A stretch of DNA of 64,000 bases, from the NCBI GenBank assembly GCA_023702235.1, contig JAMQCR010000003.1, positions 768,501 through 832,500 of the forward strand, in the 5' to 3' direction. Shown one piece after another: positions 19,750-28,977 of this stretch. How positions within the stretch are numbered: the stretch's first letter is position 1; every line of letters starts with the position of its first letter. This stretch comes from Neobacillus pocheonensis. GTDB lineage: Bacteria > Bacillota > Bacilli > Bacillales > Cytobacillaceae. Position numbers and translations under genes: made by a program. The notes beneath the pieces were generated by a model. It did no database searches and had not been told where the DNA came from. It worked only from the letters and a program-made list of their open reading frames with translations.

Positions 19750-20778
19750 AGTGTGGAATAACAACCCATGAATTTGGTAAATATCGCATTCCAATCGCAG
19801 TTTCTGTTGCAGGTTTTAAAAGTAATTTTCCATCTTTTATCATAGTAGTGGAACCGCCGCCATCCATCGCAATAGCATTATTTACATTATAGGACTCAAA
19901 CATATGAGCCATATCTGACATGGAGGCGCCTCGATGGGTTTTGTCCCAATAAAACCGGCGATCGGTAATAATCATCACAATGCTTCCATTTTTCTCTTGT
20001 CCAATCGCAGTCCGCGGTGCCCAACCCCATGCACCATTAACGGCAGATGTTATGCGGTTTTCGCCATTTACAATAATTTGAGGTCCAAAGCTTACAGCGT
20101 CGGTTACCCCCAATTTTAATAATTGATTGACGGAGTAATTTCCGGTAATAAATTGACCATCTTTAAGGAATCCGCCCACTAATCGTGGTGCGTTTTTGCC
20201 GCTTTGTGGAACGGACAGAACGCTTCCATTACTAATGGCAATTCCGATCATTTGACCACCAGAGCCATTTCCGCCTTTATCAACGAATCCGCCTCCGTTA
20301 ATCCCAGCAATTCCTTGATTATCTTTGATTAAATCGGATAAAGGTTGTCCTTTATTCGAATACTTTGATACCACAAGGTGAACAGTCGTAGGGTCAGGAA
20401 TGACCAATATTTTCGCCGTATAATTAGCTGTAGTGACCGTATCTACTTGGATGGAGTCAGTTGAAGGTGGCACTGGTTTGAGCTGAGTGATCGTTGAGTC
20501 CGTAATTGGTGGATGTTTCATTGCAGCATACAGTTCATCGATTTCCGCTTTTGAAAGCAAAAAGTGCATGTATTTTACATATTGAGGGTGTTGCGAAGAA
20601 AGTACGGTCCCCACAATCATTTGTCGAAATTTATGTCCTTTGTTAGTGCCATATAAAAATCCGCCTCCAGATAAGAGTAGGATCAGAAAAATGATCCAAA
20701 ACGTTCGCCAGAAACGGCTTCGATTTTTTTTCTACTCGAGCGCGGAGTTTTGACATTATCACTTGAAGGTTGATTCAT
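19748..20778 (-). CDS. Membrane-anchored phosphodiester glycosidase (NAGPA) family protein, frameshifted near 5' end
   Basis: C-terminal ~200 residues match the phosphodiester glycosidase / exopolysaccharide family (NAGPA, PF09992): GINGGGFVDKGG, PRTAIGQEKNGSIVMIITDRR, and NAIAMDGGGSTTM near the end. It probably removes a sugar or cap from a surface polymer outside the cell. The intact reading begins at ATG 20778 behind AAAGGAGAAG. A run of eight A at about 20727-20734 must be nine to keep frame, which yields a Ser/Arg/Lys-rich cytoplasmic head, one transmembrane segment (FWIIFLILLLSGGGFLYG) and the ectodomain, 343 aa in all. Uncorrected, only an ORF from 20620 is seen. It sits between mnaA and a broken glucosaminidase, consistent with wall polymer turnover. 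Confidence 0.72.
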
Positions 20779-20852
20779 GCCGCTTCTCCTTTGTATTCTT
20801 TTTTTCAAACTGAATTTATTTTACATGTAATCCAAAAATATGACAATCTTTT

Positions 20853-21791
20853 TCAAAAAATGATAGAGGAGAGTAAATTAGACGAATAATTTCCAGGTGT
20901 AAAATGACTATCTTCTGGCGTAAACCATCCGGCATTATAAGCATACGCTGCGCCGCTTGTTAGAGCAGAGCTGTCATAGGCACCAATTCCATACATAGTA
21001 TAAACTGTTTTCCCGTTCATTAGCATGCCTTTTGCTAACTTGGAAGTGCCATTTCCGGTTTCTAGTAATGCGTGTGAAATGAGATAAATTTCATTGATTC
21101 CGTATTTTTCAGCTGCATAAATAAAGGTGGATGCTTGTCCTTCCAAGATCCCTTTCCCTGAGAGTATTTTTTCATTTATTTCCTTAGAATTTAGATTCGT
21201 AGTTTCAGATAATTTTAGAAACTGGTAAGAATCTACAGAATTATTAATGAAATTATTGGGATCTAAATAATACTTTATATCATCCGGACTAGCATTAACC
21301 CATGTTTTATTGTAATTGACCTGGACCCATAATGCCCATCTGCTCCTAACTTTTTTGATGGAATCTGTAGAGTTTCACCTTCATTTACTGTTCCAACTGC
21401 CCAATAATCAGTTCAAGCACCACCACGTATATTCCAACTAGACCCTTTCACAGTACCACTGGTAGGGTTGGAAACATTATTTACGATTATTGCGTCGTCA
21501 CGGAGGTATGTAGGATATTTTTTATCGGTTTGCGGTCCAATGTGATATTGTAAAGCGGTTAGTTTATTTAATGTCGTATCAAGCTTTTCATAGGTATAAT
21601 TAATTTCCGTCTTAGAAGTGGTCGGTGCTGTACTAGATAGATATTCTGAGTTCACATAACCAGTCTTTCCATTAGCTATAACGTTGGACCAGCCATTTTC
21701 TTCAGGGTTAGAATTATTATTGAACCGCCTATTCAAAAGTTGGTGTAGATAATACTGCAAAACAAATAGAAGGTATGATTACTTTTTTCAT
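20853..21791 (-). pseudogene. Broken endo-beta-N-acetylglucosaminidase (GH73, LytD-like) with SH3 repeats
   Basis: Several frames on the minus strand together spell a peptidoglycan hydrolase: a signal peptide start (MKKVIIPSICFAVLSTPTF, ATG at 21791), an SH3-like module (NGWSNVIANGKTGYVNSEYLS) and a GH73 glucosaminidase domain (EKYGINEIYLISHALLETGNGTSKLA, with the catalytic Glu in ALLETG). Damage is multiple: a frame change and missing residues after the signal peptide, a TGA at 21413-21415 inside the chain, a one-base break at about 21334 and a premature C-terminal end at 20853 before the usual tail. At least the N-terminal deletion and truncated tail look real, so I call it a pseudogene although some breaks could be read errors. 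Confidence 0.65.
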
Positions 21792-22181
21792 ATCGTTCTC
21801 CTTATTAATCTTTTAATAAAGGACACTATCAACTATTAGTATATTTGTCCTAATTTTAACATTTCTGATTTTGCAATACAGTAGAAATTTCAAAAAAATT
21901 GTAGAAATGGGCTATTTTATGGTGGAGCTTTAATTTTTTTGTTGAAGATTGAAGTTTAGAATATTTTCGGGCGAGGAGCAGTCCACTTAATGTGGTGTTG
22001 CTTTTCTCCAAGACTATCCATTCCACTATCACTTTCTCCTGCTAACTAAATTTGTTATGATGTAGGTGGTTTATTTACGCACGTGGTCTCCAAACCCTAA
22101 GGAAATGAATCGGCAAGGGCAGTTAAATGAAAAGCCTGCTAACTTTGGTGAAAACTAGACTAGAAAAAGAGGACTTTTATA
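21792..22181. other. Intergenic region without recognised features
   Basis: AT-rich upstream half serving the minus-strand hydrolase remnant, then a sequence leading to the VOC gene. I see no convincing terminator, repeat or RNA motif. Confidence 0.4.
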
Positions 22182-22568
22182 ATGAAATTAATGAAAATTC
22201 ATCATGTTGCTGTCATTTGTACTGATTATGAAAAATCAAAGGATTTTTATGTCCGCATTTTGGGACTAACACCAATTAGAGAGGTTTACCGGGAGGAAAG
22301 GGATTCCTATAAATTAGATCTTGAAGTGAATGAGCAGTACCAAATTGAATTGTTTTCATTTCCTAATCCTGCGAAACGTCCAAGCTACCCGGAAGCAACA
22401 GGATTACGGCATTTGGCGTTTGAAGTAGAGAATGTGGAGGAAGCTGTTCATTATTTAAATCTGCATAAAATAGAAGTTGAAGCGATTCGTTTGGACCCTT
22501 TCACCGAAAAGAAATTTGCTTTTTTTACTGATCCGGATGGGCTGCCGATTGAGCTCTACGAGTGTTAA
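22182..22568 (+). CDS. VOC (glyoxalase/dioxygenase) superfamily protein, YaeR-like
   Basis: A 128-residue single-module vicinal-oxygen-chelate protein. Metal-ligand positions of the fold are visible: HHVAVIC at the start, ELFSF mid-chain, LRHLAFEV with His, and the C-terminal PIELYE with Glu. The pattern is closest to the YaeR/SMU1112c-type proteins often called lactoylglutathione lyase-like, whose true substrate is not known. It may start at 22182 or at the second ATG at 22191. It is monocistronic, followed by a strong terminator. Confidence 0.82.
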   Translation: MKLMKIHHVAVICTDYEKSKDFYVRILGLTPIREVYREERDSYKLDLEVNEQYQIELFSFPNPAKRPSYPEATGLRHLAFEVENVEEAVHYLNLHKIEVEAIRLDPFTEKKFAFFTDPDGLPIELYEC

Positions 22569-22595
22569 AAATTTCTCTTTTCATATAAGCTTTCA

Positions 22596-22639
22596 AAAGC
22601 ACCCTCTTTTATGGGCAAATCATGAGAGAGGGTGTTTTT
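22596..22639 (+). terminator. Terminator after the VOC gene
   Basis: AAAAGCACCCTCTTTT pairs with GAGAGAGGGTGTTTTT; the T run follows the stem. Confidence 0.85.
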
Positions 22640-22719
22640 GGGTTTTATAAAATTTATCATAGATCTTCTTCCTTTTGGTAACTCTATCAAATATGGACTG
22701 ATTTTTGGGAGGTTAAGAA

Positions 22720-22866
22720 ATGAAGGATAAGGTTGATAAAACAAGTGAAGGGTTAAATCAAATTTTTGAGATTATTAATGCTAAAGGCGATACAGGCGAG
22801 CTTAAAAAAATTGTTGAAAATAGCGAAACAATCGCAAATGAAAGGCAAGATGAAATTCAAGAATAA
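22720..22866 (+). CDS. Small charged protein, 48 aa
   Basis: ATG directly after GGGAGGTTAAGAA, a strong ribosome binding site, and a 48-codon frame to TAA 22864-22866. The product (starts MKDKVDKTSEGLNQIFEIIN, ends ERQDEIQE) is acidic, charged and helical, without membrane segment or known family. A perfect 10-bp hairpin follows. The overlapping longer frame from 22766 is a shadow. Confidence 0.5.
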   Translation: MKDKVDKTSEGLNQIFEIINAKGDTGELKKIVENSETIANERQDEIQE

Positions 22867-22894
22867 CATTCAATCGACGTTTTTAAACCATAAA

Positions 22895-22928
22895 GAAGGA
22901 CCTGAAAAATTCATTTTCCAGGTCCTTC
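22895..22928 (+). terminator. Hairpin after the 48-aa ORF (weak terminator)
   Basis: GAAGGACCTG/CAGGTCCTTC, a perfect 10-bp stem with a further AAAA/TTTT step. No T run follows, so it may stabilise or process RNA rather than terminate. Confidence 0.45.
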
Positions 22929-23044
22929 GTGCTGTAAAAAGGTATGTGGCATCCTGTCAAAAAACTCGGTCTTCCACATGGAAATTAATTGAATGAAAAC
23001 ACCAATTAACAACGTCACCAATTATACAAACTATGAATAGGTTG

Positions 23045-23221
23045 TTAATAATGGTGGTGGAAAGGGTGTAAATAACCGTGGTTATTAAGGCTGGTGGGGA
23101 AGTCTTTATTGGCCTTTTCGGAAATTTCTTCGAATAAATGGAAATGCTGTTTAAAAGCTAGAGATAATAAAAATGATATGCAAGTAAATAGAAATAGACC
23201 TAATACTTTTTCAGCATTCAT
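23045..23221 (-). CDS. Possible 58-aa single-pass membrane protein with His-rich tail
   Basis: Minus-strand frame from ATG 23221 to TAA at 23045-23047. Residues 6-23 are hydrophobic (VLGLFLFTCISFLLSLAF), followed by an amphipathic helix and a tail HGYLHPFHHHY. No clear ribosome binding site, so support is limited to composition. The rest of the gap 22930-23605 shows only two TGTCGAA words (23326-23332, 23510-23516). Confidence 0.25.
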   Translation of the reverse strand: MNAEKVLGLFLFTCISFLLSLAFKQHFHLFEEISEKANKDFPTSLNNHGYLHPFHHHY

Positions 23222-23605
23222 CAAAATGACAATACTAATGAGAGCATAAGAGTACTTATATAAGTTGCGATTGTTTCTTTAATAATGCTGCTAAAAAAAT
23301 AGAAGAATCCATCGATAGGGAGAATTGTCGAATACAAGTGGGAATTGTGAAGCTTTGTTGTATTTTTTAAAATTTTAAATAAATAGTAGTTTTGATGCGT
23401 GTCAAATGTATTAGAAAAATGCTTTTTTTTGTAAAAACGCAGTGTGGAATATGCAGAATTCTATAAAGCATTAAATTTACTAATTTAAGATAGGACTATA
23501 ACCAATAAATGTCGAATATATTGGATAAATAACTCAGGTGATATTTACCTACTACTATGTTAAATTACTATTATTACCATTCAAAAAATTAAAGGGGATA
23601 AAACC

Positions 23606-23701
23606 ATGACAAGAAAATGGAAGTGGTTAATAGCTTGTTTCCTTTTCCTGCTGGTACTTAATGGGCTAGGGATTTTGGTCGTACACTTAGTAGGCCGATA
23701 A
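23606..23701 (+). CDS. 31-aa hydrophobic peptide upstream of CPBP protease gene
   Basis: ATG after AAAGGGG at correct spacing and a 31-codon frame ending 33 bp before the CPBP gene. The peptide has a basic head (MTRKWKW), one membrane-spanning stretch (LIACFLFLLVLNGLGILVVHLV) and a terminal GR. The arrangement suggests a cotranscribed single-pass micro-membrane protein. No family recognised. Confidence 0.5.
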   Translation: MTRKWKWLIACFLFLLVLNGLGILVVHLVGR

Positions 23702-23734
23702 GATGATGGGCAGAATTTTTGGACAGGGTAGGTA

Positions 23735-24634
23735 ATGACATTCATGACAACGAATTTAACTCAATCGATATCAGGAAAGCTGTTGTTTGCGATTCTAATT
23801 ATTACAATCGGGGCTGAAGTTGACCTATATATTACTAGATACAGCACCTTGGCCAGTAGCTTGTATGATGCGATTATGGTATCTTCATTTTTTATCGGCT
23901 GGAAGCTTAATAAAAGACTCGTGAATCCAACCGATACACCTAAAACGAAGCGGCAGCGGAGCCTTCAATTTACGGGTGCCTTTCTCATCTTTTTTATTGG
24001 AAGCACGATCATCAATTTTTATTCTGGCTTGGTATTCCACGATTTTAACAATAATTATGATCAAAATGTTCAGCAATACACGGATTCGCAACCGAGTGGT
24101 GATGATGTGGCTCCAAGTGATTCCGTCAGTACTTTTTTTGATCAAGTCGATGCAGTAGGGCCTGATATATATACCGATGCACTTGCCGGGCTTGAAGAGG
24201 TTTGGCGGCTTGGATATATGATCTTGATCCTCGTCATTTGTAAAAAAATATTTCACCGCCGGTGGGAAAAAGGATCGAGGGACATCTTCTTATTGATTGC
24301 TCTATTTATAACCTCGATCCTGTTCGGAATTGACCATACTCTAGATACGGCACAACCATGGTCCGTCAAAATTGGTGCCATTGTCACCTTTGCCAATATG
24401 GGATTACTGTTTGGGCTGATCCTCTATTGGACCCGCAACCTTTGGGTAGCGGTCATCGCCCACTCGGTTTATGATATTACAGCCACCATCTCATGGTATT
24501 ATTTTGATACCGCTGTTGAAGCATTTGCAGGTGTGGTATTCATTGTCCATCTCATCTTATTGTCACTTGAGAAAAGACAGCAGAATAAACGGATAAAACA
24601 ACAAATCGTTGATCCAATCCAAATGGCTGAATAA
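23735..24634 (+). CDS. CPBP-family intramembrane glutamic endopeptidase
   Basis: A 299-residue polytopic membrane protein of the CPBP/Abi family (PF02517). The three active-site motifs are present: EExxxR as EEVWRL (about residues 152-157), FxxxH as FGIDH (about 191-195) and HxxxD as HSVYD (about 241-245). About seven to eight hydrophobic segments. Family members act as membrane proteases in CAAX processing, bacteriocin immunity or signalling; the substrate cannot be told here. It directly follows a 31-aa hydrophobic ORF, which could be partner or substrate (inference), and ends at a strong terminator. Confidence 0.82.
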   Translation: MTFMTTNLTQSISGKLLFAILIITIGAEVDLYITRYSTLASSLYDAIMVSSFFIGWKLNKRLVNPTDTPKTKRQRSLQFTGAFLIFFIGSTIINFYSGLVFHDFNNNYDQNVQQYTDSQPSGDDVAPSDSVSTFFDQVDAVGPDIYTDALAGLEEVWRLGYMILILVICKKIFHRRWEKGSRDIFLLIALFITSILFGIDHTLDTAQPWSVKIGAIVTFANMGLLFGLILYWTRNLWVAVIAHSVYDITATISWYYFDTAVEAFAGVVFIVHLILLSLEKRQQNKRIKQQIVDPIQMAE

Positions 24635-24637
24635 AGT

Positions 24638-24668
24638 AAAAGAGGTTACCACAGGTAACCTCTTTTAC
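24638..24668 (+). terminator. Terminator after the CPBP gene
   Basis: Perfect AAAAGAGGTTACC/GGTAACCTCTTTT stem with a 3-nt loop. Confidence 0.88.
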
Positions 24669-24807
24669 TATTCACTCAACATTCTAAGGAAACTGCATCC
24701 AATTTCGAGTTTTATCTACAAATAACAAGTAATAGGTTGTAAGATGAATGGAAATGGACAAAATTTTGGTCATCTATCTAAAAGAGCATAAAAGATTGAG
24801 AAATCTA

Positions 24808-24816
24808 TGCTATAAT
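24808..24816 (+). promoter_or_regulatory. Extended -10 (TGCTATAAT) before the heteropolysaccharide locus
   Basis: TGC-TATAAT about 135 bp upstream of the first GT2 start, no strong -35. Same nonamer at 33348-33356 and 41133-41141. Confidence 0.5.
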
Positions 24817-24950
24817 ACTTTTTATTTATTTAATATGGATAATGTTTGTGATGAACTCATGGACGAGACCGAAAATTGGGAATATTAATTGAAGATGTGT
24901 TGATTTGGATTAAAACAAAGCTATCTATAGATTTAAATGGAGAGAAGTAT

Positions 24951-25931
24951 ATGAATCCTATGATTAGCATTATCGTACCTGTATTCAATGTTGAAAATTT
25001 TATTCACCTTTGTATAGAAAGTATTCTTTCTCAGACTTTTCAAGATTTTGAGCTTATTTTAGTTAATGATGGGTCTACAGATCGAAGTGGTGATATTTGT
25101 GATGAATATTCAAAGAAAGATAAGAGAATTATTGTTATCCACAAAGAAAACGGGGGTCAGTCCTCAGCAAGAAATATAGGAATTAATGTTGCAAAGGGAA
25201 ATTTTATTGGATTTATTGATAGTGATGATTGGATACAAAGTGATATGTTCCATATCTTGTATACAAAAGCAATAGAGACAGATGCGGATATAACAGCATG
25301 TAATATTATGAAATATAATAAGGACTCGACAAAACAAATTTACTGTAATAAGACAGATGATTGTTTTTTTGATAGAAATTCTGCAATGAATGAACTTTAT
25401 TTAAATGATAGGCTCACTTTTAGCCCATGTAATAAATTATATAAAAGTAACTTATTCAATGGTGTTAGATTTAAAGAAGGATCTATACTTGAAGATATGG
25501 ACTTTTCGTATAGAATCATGCATCAAGCAGAAAGAATTTATTATACTGGGCAAGCATTATATAATTACAGGTATAATGATCAAAGCACTATGCGAAAAGG
25601 CTTTTCGAAAAAGCGTTTAGATGAATTTGAAGTAAGAAAAAATATGTATTTATTCTATCTTAAAAACTATCCAAGTAAAGCAAATGAATTGTATGCAGAA
25701 TGGTTTTTAACAGGCTTGATGTTATATATCAATATCGAGAAGTATTATAGAAATGAAAGAAACCAATATAGGTACCTAATTGAAATAGACCGGAAACTAT
25801 TACTACCATTACTATTTAAAAGAAATTATATTATGAAGAAGAAAATACTATTATCTATAGCGATAATTTCGCCCAATATCTTAGTAATGAACTACCGATT
25901 TTATTGGGGAAAAGTTAAGAAAGATTTATAA
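24951..25931 (+). CDS. GT2 family glycosyltransferase
   Basis: GT-A fold inverting glycosyltransferase (Glycos_transf_2, PF00535). Residues 1-110 carry the nucleotide-sugar site: ISIIVPVFNVENF, ILVNDGSTDRSGDIC, NGGQSSARNIG and the DxD-like FIDSDDWI. Further on EGSILEDMDF has the acceptor-side ED motif. It resembles Eps/Cps transferases that add Gal, GalNAc or Glc to a lipid-linked repeat unit; the sugar cannot be read. I start at ATG 24951 behind GGAGAG; the frame opens earlier at 24876 without a start signal. First gene of the GT2-GT2-flippase operon. Confidence 0.85.
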   Translation: MNPMISIIVPVFNVENFIHLCIESILSQTFQDFELILVNDGSTDRSGDICDEYSKKDKRIIVIHKENGGQSSARNIGINVAKGNFIGFIDSDDWIQSDMFHILYTKAIETDADITACNIMKYNKDSTKQIYCNKTDDCFFDRNSAMNELYLNDRLTFSPCNKLYKSNLFNGVRFKEGSILEDMDFSYRIMHQAERIYYTGQALYNYRYNDQSTMRKGFSKKRLDEFEVRKNMYLFYLKNYPSKANELYAEWFLTGLMLYINIEKYYRNERNQYRYLIEIDRKLLLPLLFKRNYIMKKKILLSIAIISPNILVMNYRFYWGKVKKDL

Positions 25932-25982
25932 TTAAGTTAAAGTACTTATAACCTCTATTAGTATTATGTTGGAGATGAAAAA

Positions 25983-26954
25983 ATGATCGCCTTTGTTATT
26001 TTGAATTACAACACATGGGAAATGACCATTCGATGTGTAGATTCCATTTTTAACACATGTAAACAAAACAATACGATTTATATCGTGGACAATGGATCTA
26101 CTAATGACTCATATCATAATCTTAAAGAACAATATCGTAATAATAAAAATGTAAGGGTAATCCACAATGAGAATTTAGGATATGCAAAGGGAAATAATGT
26201 GGGTATTAGAGAGGCAATTAAGGATGGTCATGACATCATTACCATAGTCAATAATGATGTCATTTTTTTGGATGAGAGTATCAGTCATATGTATACATTT
26301 CTTGAAAACCACCCCAATGTCGCAGTAGCATGCCCTTATATCCTATCATCCGAAGGGGAATTGCGGGATTTGCCATTTTTAAAGCCTATAAAAACGGTAG
26401 ATTATCTATTGTACAATACAAAACTAAGTAATTTTGCTACTTTAAATAGAAAAATACACTTTAACAAGGAATATTTTTTATCTGGTGATTCAATTAGAAA
26501 TGAGCCAATCCCCATTTATAAATTTTCAGGTTGCTGTTTTATGGCAAAACGAGAAATGTTAGAGAATGTAGGATTATTCGATGAAAATACTTTTTTATAT
26601 TATGAAGAGGACATCCTATCCAATAAGATGCATAAATTAGGCTACAATGCCTATTATTTACCGAATTCAAAAATTGTTCATCACCATGGGCTCACAACTG
26701 GCAAAGACAATCTGTTTGTTGATACTGAAATGATAAAAAGCGAGATGTATTTCTTGTCAAAATGTTATCAGTTAAACATTTTTGTCTTACTTTTTATCTA
26801 CATCGATCGTGCAATCATTCCAATTATGAAAAAGTTAAAACATCGCTATAATCTCACGTTTAAAGAATATTTAGAGTTTCTAAGAAAAACATCGGTCCAT
26901 TTTATAAAAAGCTCGAAACTAAGAAATGAAAAGAATGTAATAGATGAGGGATAA
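25983..26954 (+). CDS. GT2 family glycosyltransferase, rhamnosyltransferase-like
   Basis: Family GT2 of the WbbL/rhamnosyltransferase type: FVILNYNTWEMT, IVDNGSTNDS, NENLGYAKGNNVGI, IVNNDVIF in the N-terminal half, then FSGCCFMAKREMLENVGLFDE and YYEEDILSNKMHKLGY. These enzymes often use dTDP-rhamnose, which rmlACBD further downstream would supply. The C-terminal ~60 residues hold a hydrophobic amphipathic patch (IFVLLFIYIDRAIIPIM) probably for membrane attachment. 323 aa, 51 bp after the previous gene, and it abuts the flippase gene directly. Confidence 0.85.
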   Translation: MIAFVILNYNTWEMTIRCVDSIFNTCKQNNTIYIVDNGSTNDSYHNLKEQYRNNKNVRVIHNENLGYAKGNNVGIREAIKDGHDIITIVNNDVIFLDESISHMYTFLENHPNVAVACPYILSSEGELRDLPFLKPIKTVDYLLYNTKLSNFATLNRKIHFNKEYFLSGDSIRNEPIPIYKFSGCCFMAKREMLENVGLFDENTFLYYEEDILSNKMHKLGYNAYYLPNSKIVHHHGLTTGKDNLFVDTEMIKSEMYFLSKCYQLNIFVLLFIYIDRAIIPIMKKLKHRYNLTFKEYLEFLRKTSVHFIKSSKLRNEKNVIDEG

Positions 26955-28376
26955 GTGTTGAATAATAAGGCAATTACTTTTATAAAAAACTTTTCATACA
27001 CCCTGTCATCGAATCTAATTTCAATGATGATTTCGACAATTTTAATATTTATTGTCCCAAAATTGATCGGTGTAGAAGATTACGGATATTGGCAGTTATA
27101 CCTATTTTATTCATCATATGTGGGTTTCTTGCACTTTGGTTGGAATGATGGGATCTATCTCAGATACGGTGGTAAAGAATATAAGGAATTAAATAAAGAG
27201 CTATTTTTTTCACAGTTTTGGATGCTGATTATTTTTCAGGTATTAATTGGTGCAGTTATAATGGGTGTTTCAATCGCCTTTAGTTCAGATACTAATAGGC
27301 TATATATCTTTGAAATGACTGCATTATGTATGTTTATCGTCAATGTGAGACTTATGTTAATTTTTATCCTGCAGGGTACAAATAGAATTAAAGAGTATGC
27401 ACAGATAACAATGATGGAAAGAGTGATTTATTGTTGTTTGATTCTGTTATTCTTATTTATAGGCATTAGACAATACAAGTTATTGATTAGTGCTGATATA
27501 ATTGGAAAACTTGTTACCCTAGTGTACGCAATGTACTGCTGTAAAGATATCGTATTCAATAAAGTTTCTGCATTCTATTTGAATATTAAAGAAACGATCA
27601 TGAATGTCAGTGTAGGAATAAAGCTAATGTTTGCTAACATCGCCAGTATGCTTATTATCGGGGTTGTTCGTTTTGGTATTGAACGTTCGTGGGATGTTTC
27701 AACATTTGGTAAAGTATCGTTAGTCATGAGTGTTTCTAATCTCATGATGATATTTATCGATGCTGTCGGCATTGTCATGTTTCCTGTCTTAAGACGGACG
27801 AATGAGGACAAACTTCCAACGCTTTATACAACAATGAGAACTTTTTTAATGGTTCCCTTACTTGGGTTGCTTGTTGCCTACTATCCATTAAAGAGTATCT
27901 TACCAATATGGTTACCTAAATATACTGAGAGTCTAATGTATATGGCGCTCCTATTTCCGATGTGTATCTATGAGGGGAAAATGGCATTGTTAATAAATAC
28001 CTATTTAAAAACATTGCGGAAAGAGAAATTGATGTTTGTATTTAATCTATTATCAGTGGTGTTAAGCATCATTCTTACTATTTTGTTCACGATTGTATTT
28101 AAGAATCTATCGTTAGCGATCTTATCGATTGTTGTGCTTTTGGCTTTTCGAAGTGCTTTGGCTGAGGTCTTTTTATCAAGGATCCTCAATGTTTCTGTGT
28201 ATAAAGATATCTTTCTTGAGATGGCAATGACGCTTATATTCATACTGGCGGGCTGGTTTGTGACTTCTTGGATTGGAGTAGGGTTATATCTAGTCGCTTA
28301 CGGATTATATTTATTAATCCAACGAAGAGATATTAAAGCAACTTTTATAACGGTAAAACAATTAGTAAGAGGATAA
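26955..28376 (+). CDS. Wzx-type lipopolysaccharide/oligosaccharide flippase
   Basis: A 473-residue polytopic membrane protein with about 12 to 14 hydrophobic segments and no soluble domain, of the MATE/MOP exporter fold used for undecaprenyl-PP-linked repeat units (Polysacc_synt). Evidence: N-terminal NFSYTLSSNLISMMISTILIFIVPKLIGVEDYGYWQLY, typical of Wzx proteins, charged residues inside the membrane segments, and its position among glycosyltransferases with a Wzy-like protein 6 kb downstream. GTG at 26955 or TTG at 26958, with GATGAGGG before it. It closes the first GT operon. Confidence 0.85.
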   Translation: MLNNKAITFIKNFSYTLSSNLISMMISTILIFIVPKLIGVEDYGYWQLYLFYSSYVGFLHFGWNDGIYLRYGGKEYKELNKELFFSQFWMLIIFQVLIGAVIMGVSIAFSSDTNRLYIFEMTALCMFIVNVRLMLIFILQGTNRIKEYAQITMMERVIYCCLILLFLFIGIRQYKLLISADIIGKLVTLVYAMYCCKDIVFNKVSAFYLNIKETIMNVSVGIKLMFANIASMLIIGVVRFGIERSWDVSTFGKVSLVMSVSNLMMIFIDAVGIVMFPVLRRTNEDKLPTLYTTMRTFLMVPLLGLLVAYYPLKSILPIWLPKYTESLMYMALLFPMCIYEGKMALLINTYLKTLRKEKLMFVFNLLSVVLSIILTILFTIVFKNLSLAILSIVVLLAFRSALAEVFLSRILNVSVYKDIFLEMAMTLIFILAGWFVTSWIGVGLYLVAYGLYLLIQRRDIKATFITVKQLVRG

Positions 28377-28410
28377 ACGTCTTTGGATTATTATTTGTTC
28401 CTACAATTAC

Positions 28411-28504
28411 AAAAGGGTCTGACTTCTCGTTTAAAACTCAGTATACAGTAAATGACTTAGTGAATTTTTACTGTATATTGCGGTTGCGAGGCCAGACCCT
28501 TTTG
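28411..28504. repeat. 94-bp imperfect inverted repeat with nested hairpin
   Basis: Outer arms AAAAGGGTCTGACTTCTCG and the complement of CGAGGCCAGACCCTTTT, with an inner stem TATACAGTAAA/TTTTACTGTATA. It could be a bidirectional terminator for the flippase gene or a small non-autonomous mobile repeat. Confidence 0.55.
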
Positions 28505-28739
28505 CTTTTAAGATATACTCACTGAAAGCGGCTAGTTGGGTGGAAGATTCAACTTAAAATAGAAAGTGACTTGTTTGGAAAATATAGCGCAACACTATTT
28601 TGTAAAAGTTTAAACCTAGCAAAATAATTAATTTTCTGTGAATTGCAGTATTCTTGAAATCCTTAGGGATCATTGGTAACCTTGTAATTAGTTAGTAGGG
28701 ATTAATGGGATTCGTTTTTTACCATGTATTTTATTACAT

Positions 28740-28843
28740 ACTTCTTTGTAGTCAGACCTATAGGTTCAACACTGTAACACGGTTTAGAGAGGACTAAATA
28801 GTATCAGTGATCCTGCCTATAATTATGTTGGGCGGGGTTTTTA
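28740..28843 (+). promoter_or_regulatory. Structured leader with terminator-like hairpin before GT2-ugd operon
   Basis: The 600-bp gap between the flippase and the next GT2 holds a CACTG/CAGTG-closed segment (about 28771-28810) and then CCTGCC/GGCGGG followed by GTTTTTATG (28812-28843), a terminator-like hairpin 135 bp before the gene. This is an attenuation or antitermination candidate. No known riboswitch recognised. Confidence 0.35.
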
Positions 28844-28977
28844 TGTTTTATTTAAAATAAAACATTTAGTAACTAGGATATTAAATAAAGTGAAAATGGA
28901 TAATAAAGGAATATGGGATATTTTTGTAAAGGGCATAAAAAATGTATCTATCCTGTATGAAAAGGATGTGTCATAAT

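Noticed and set aside
22766..22996. 76-aa ORF
   Set aside because: It overlaps in another frame the 48-aa ORF at 22720, which has the ribosome binding site.
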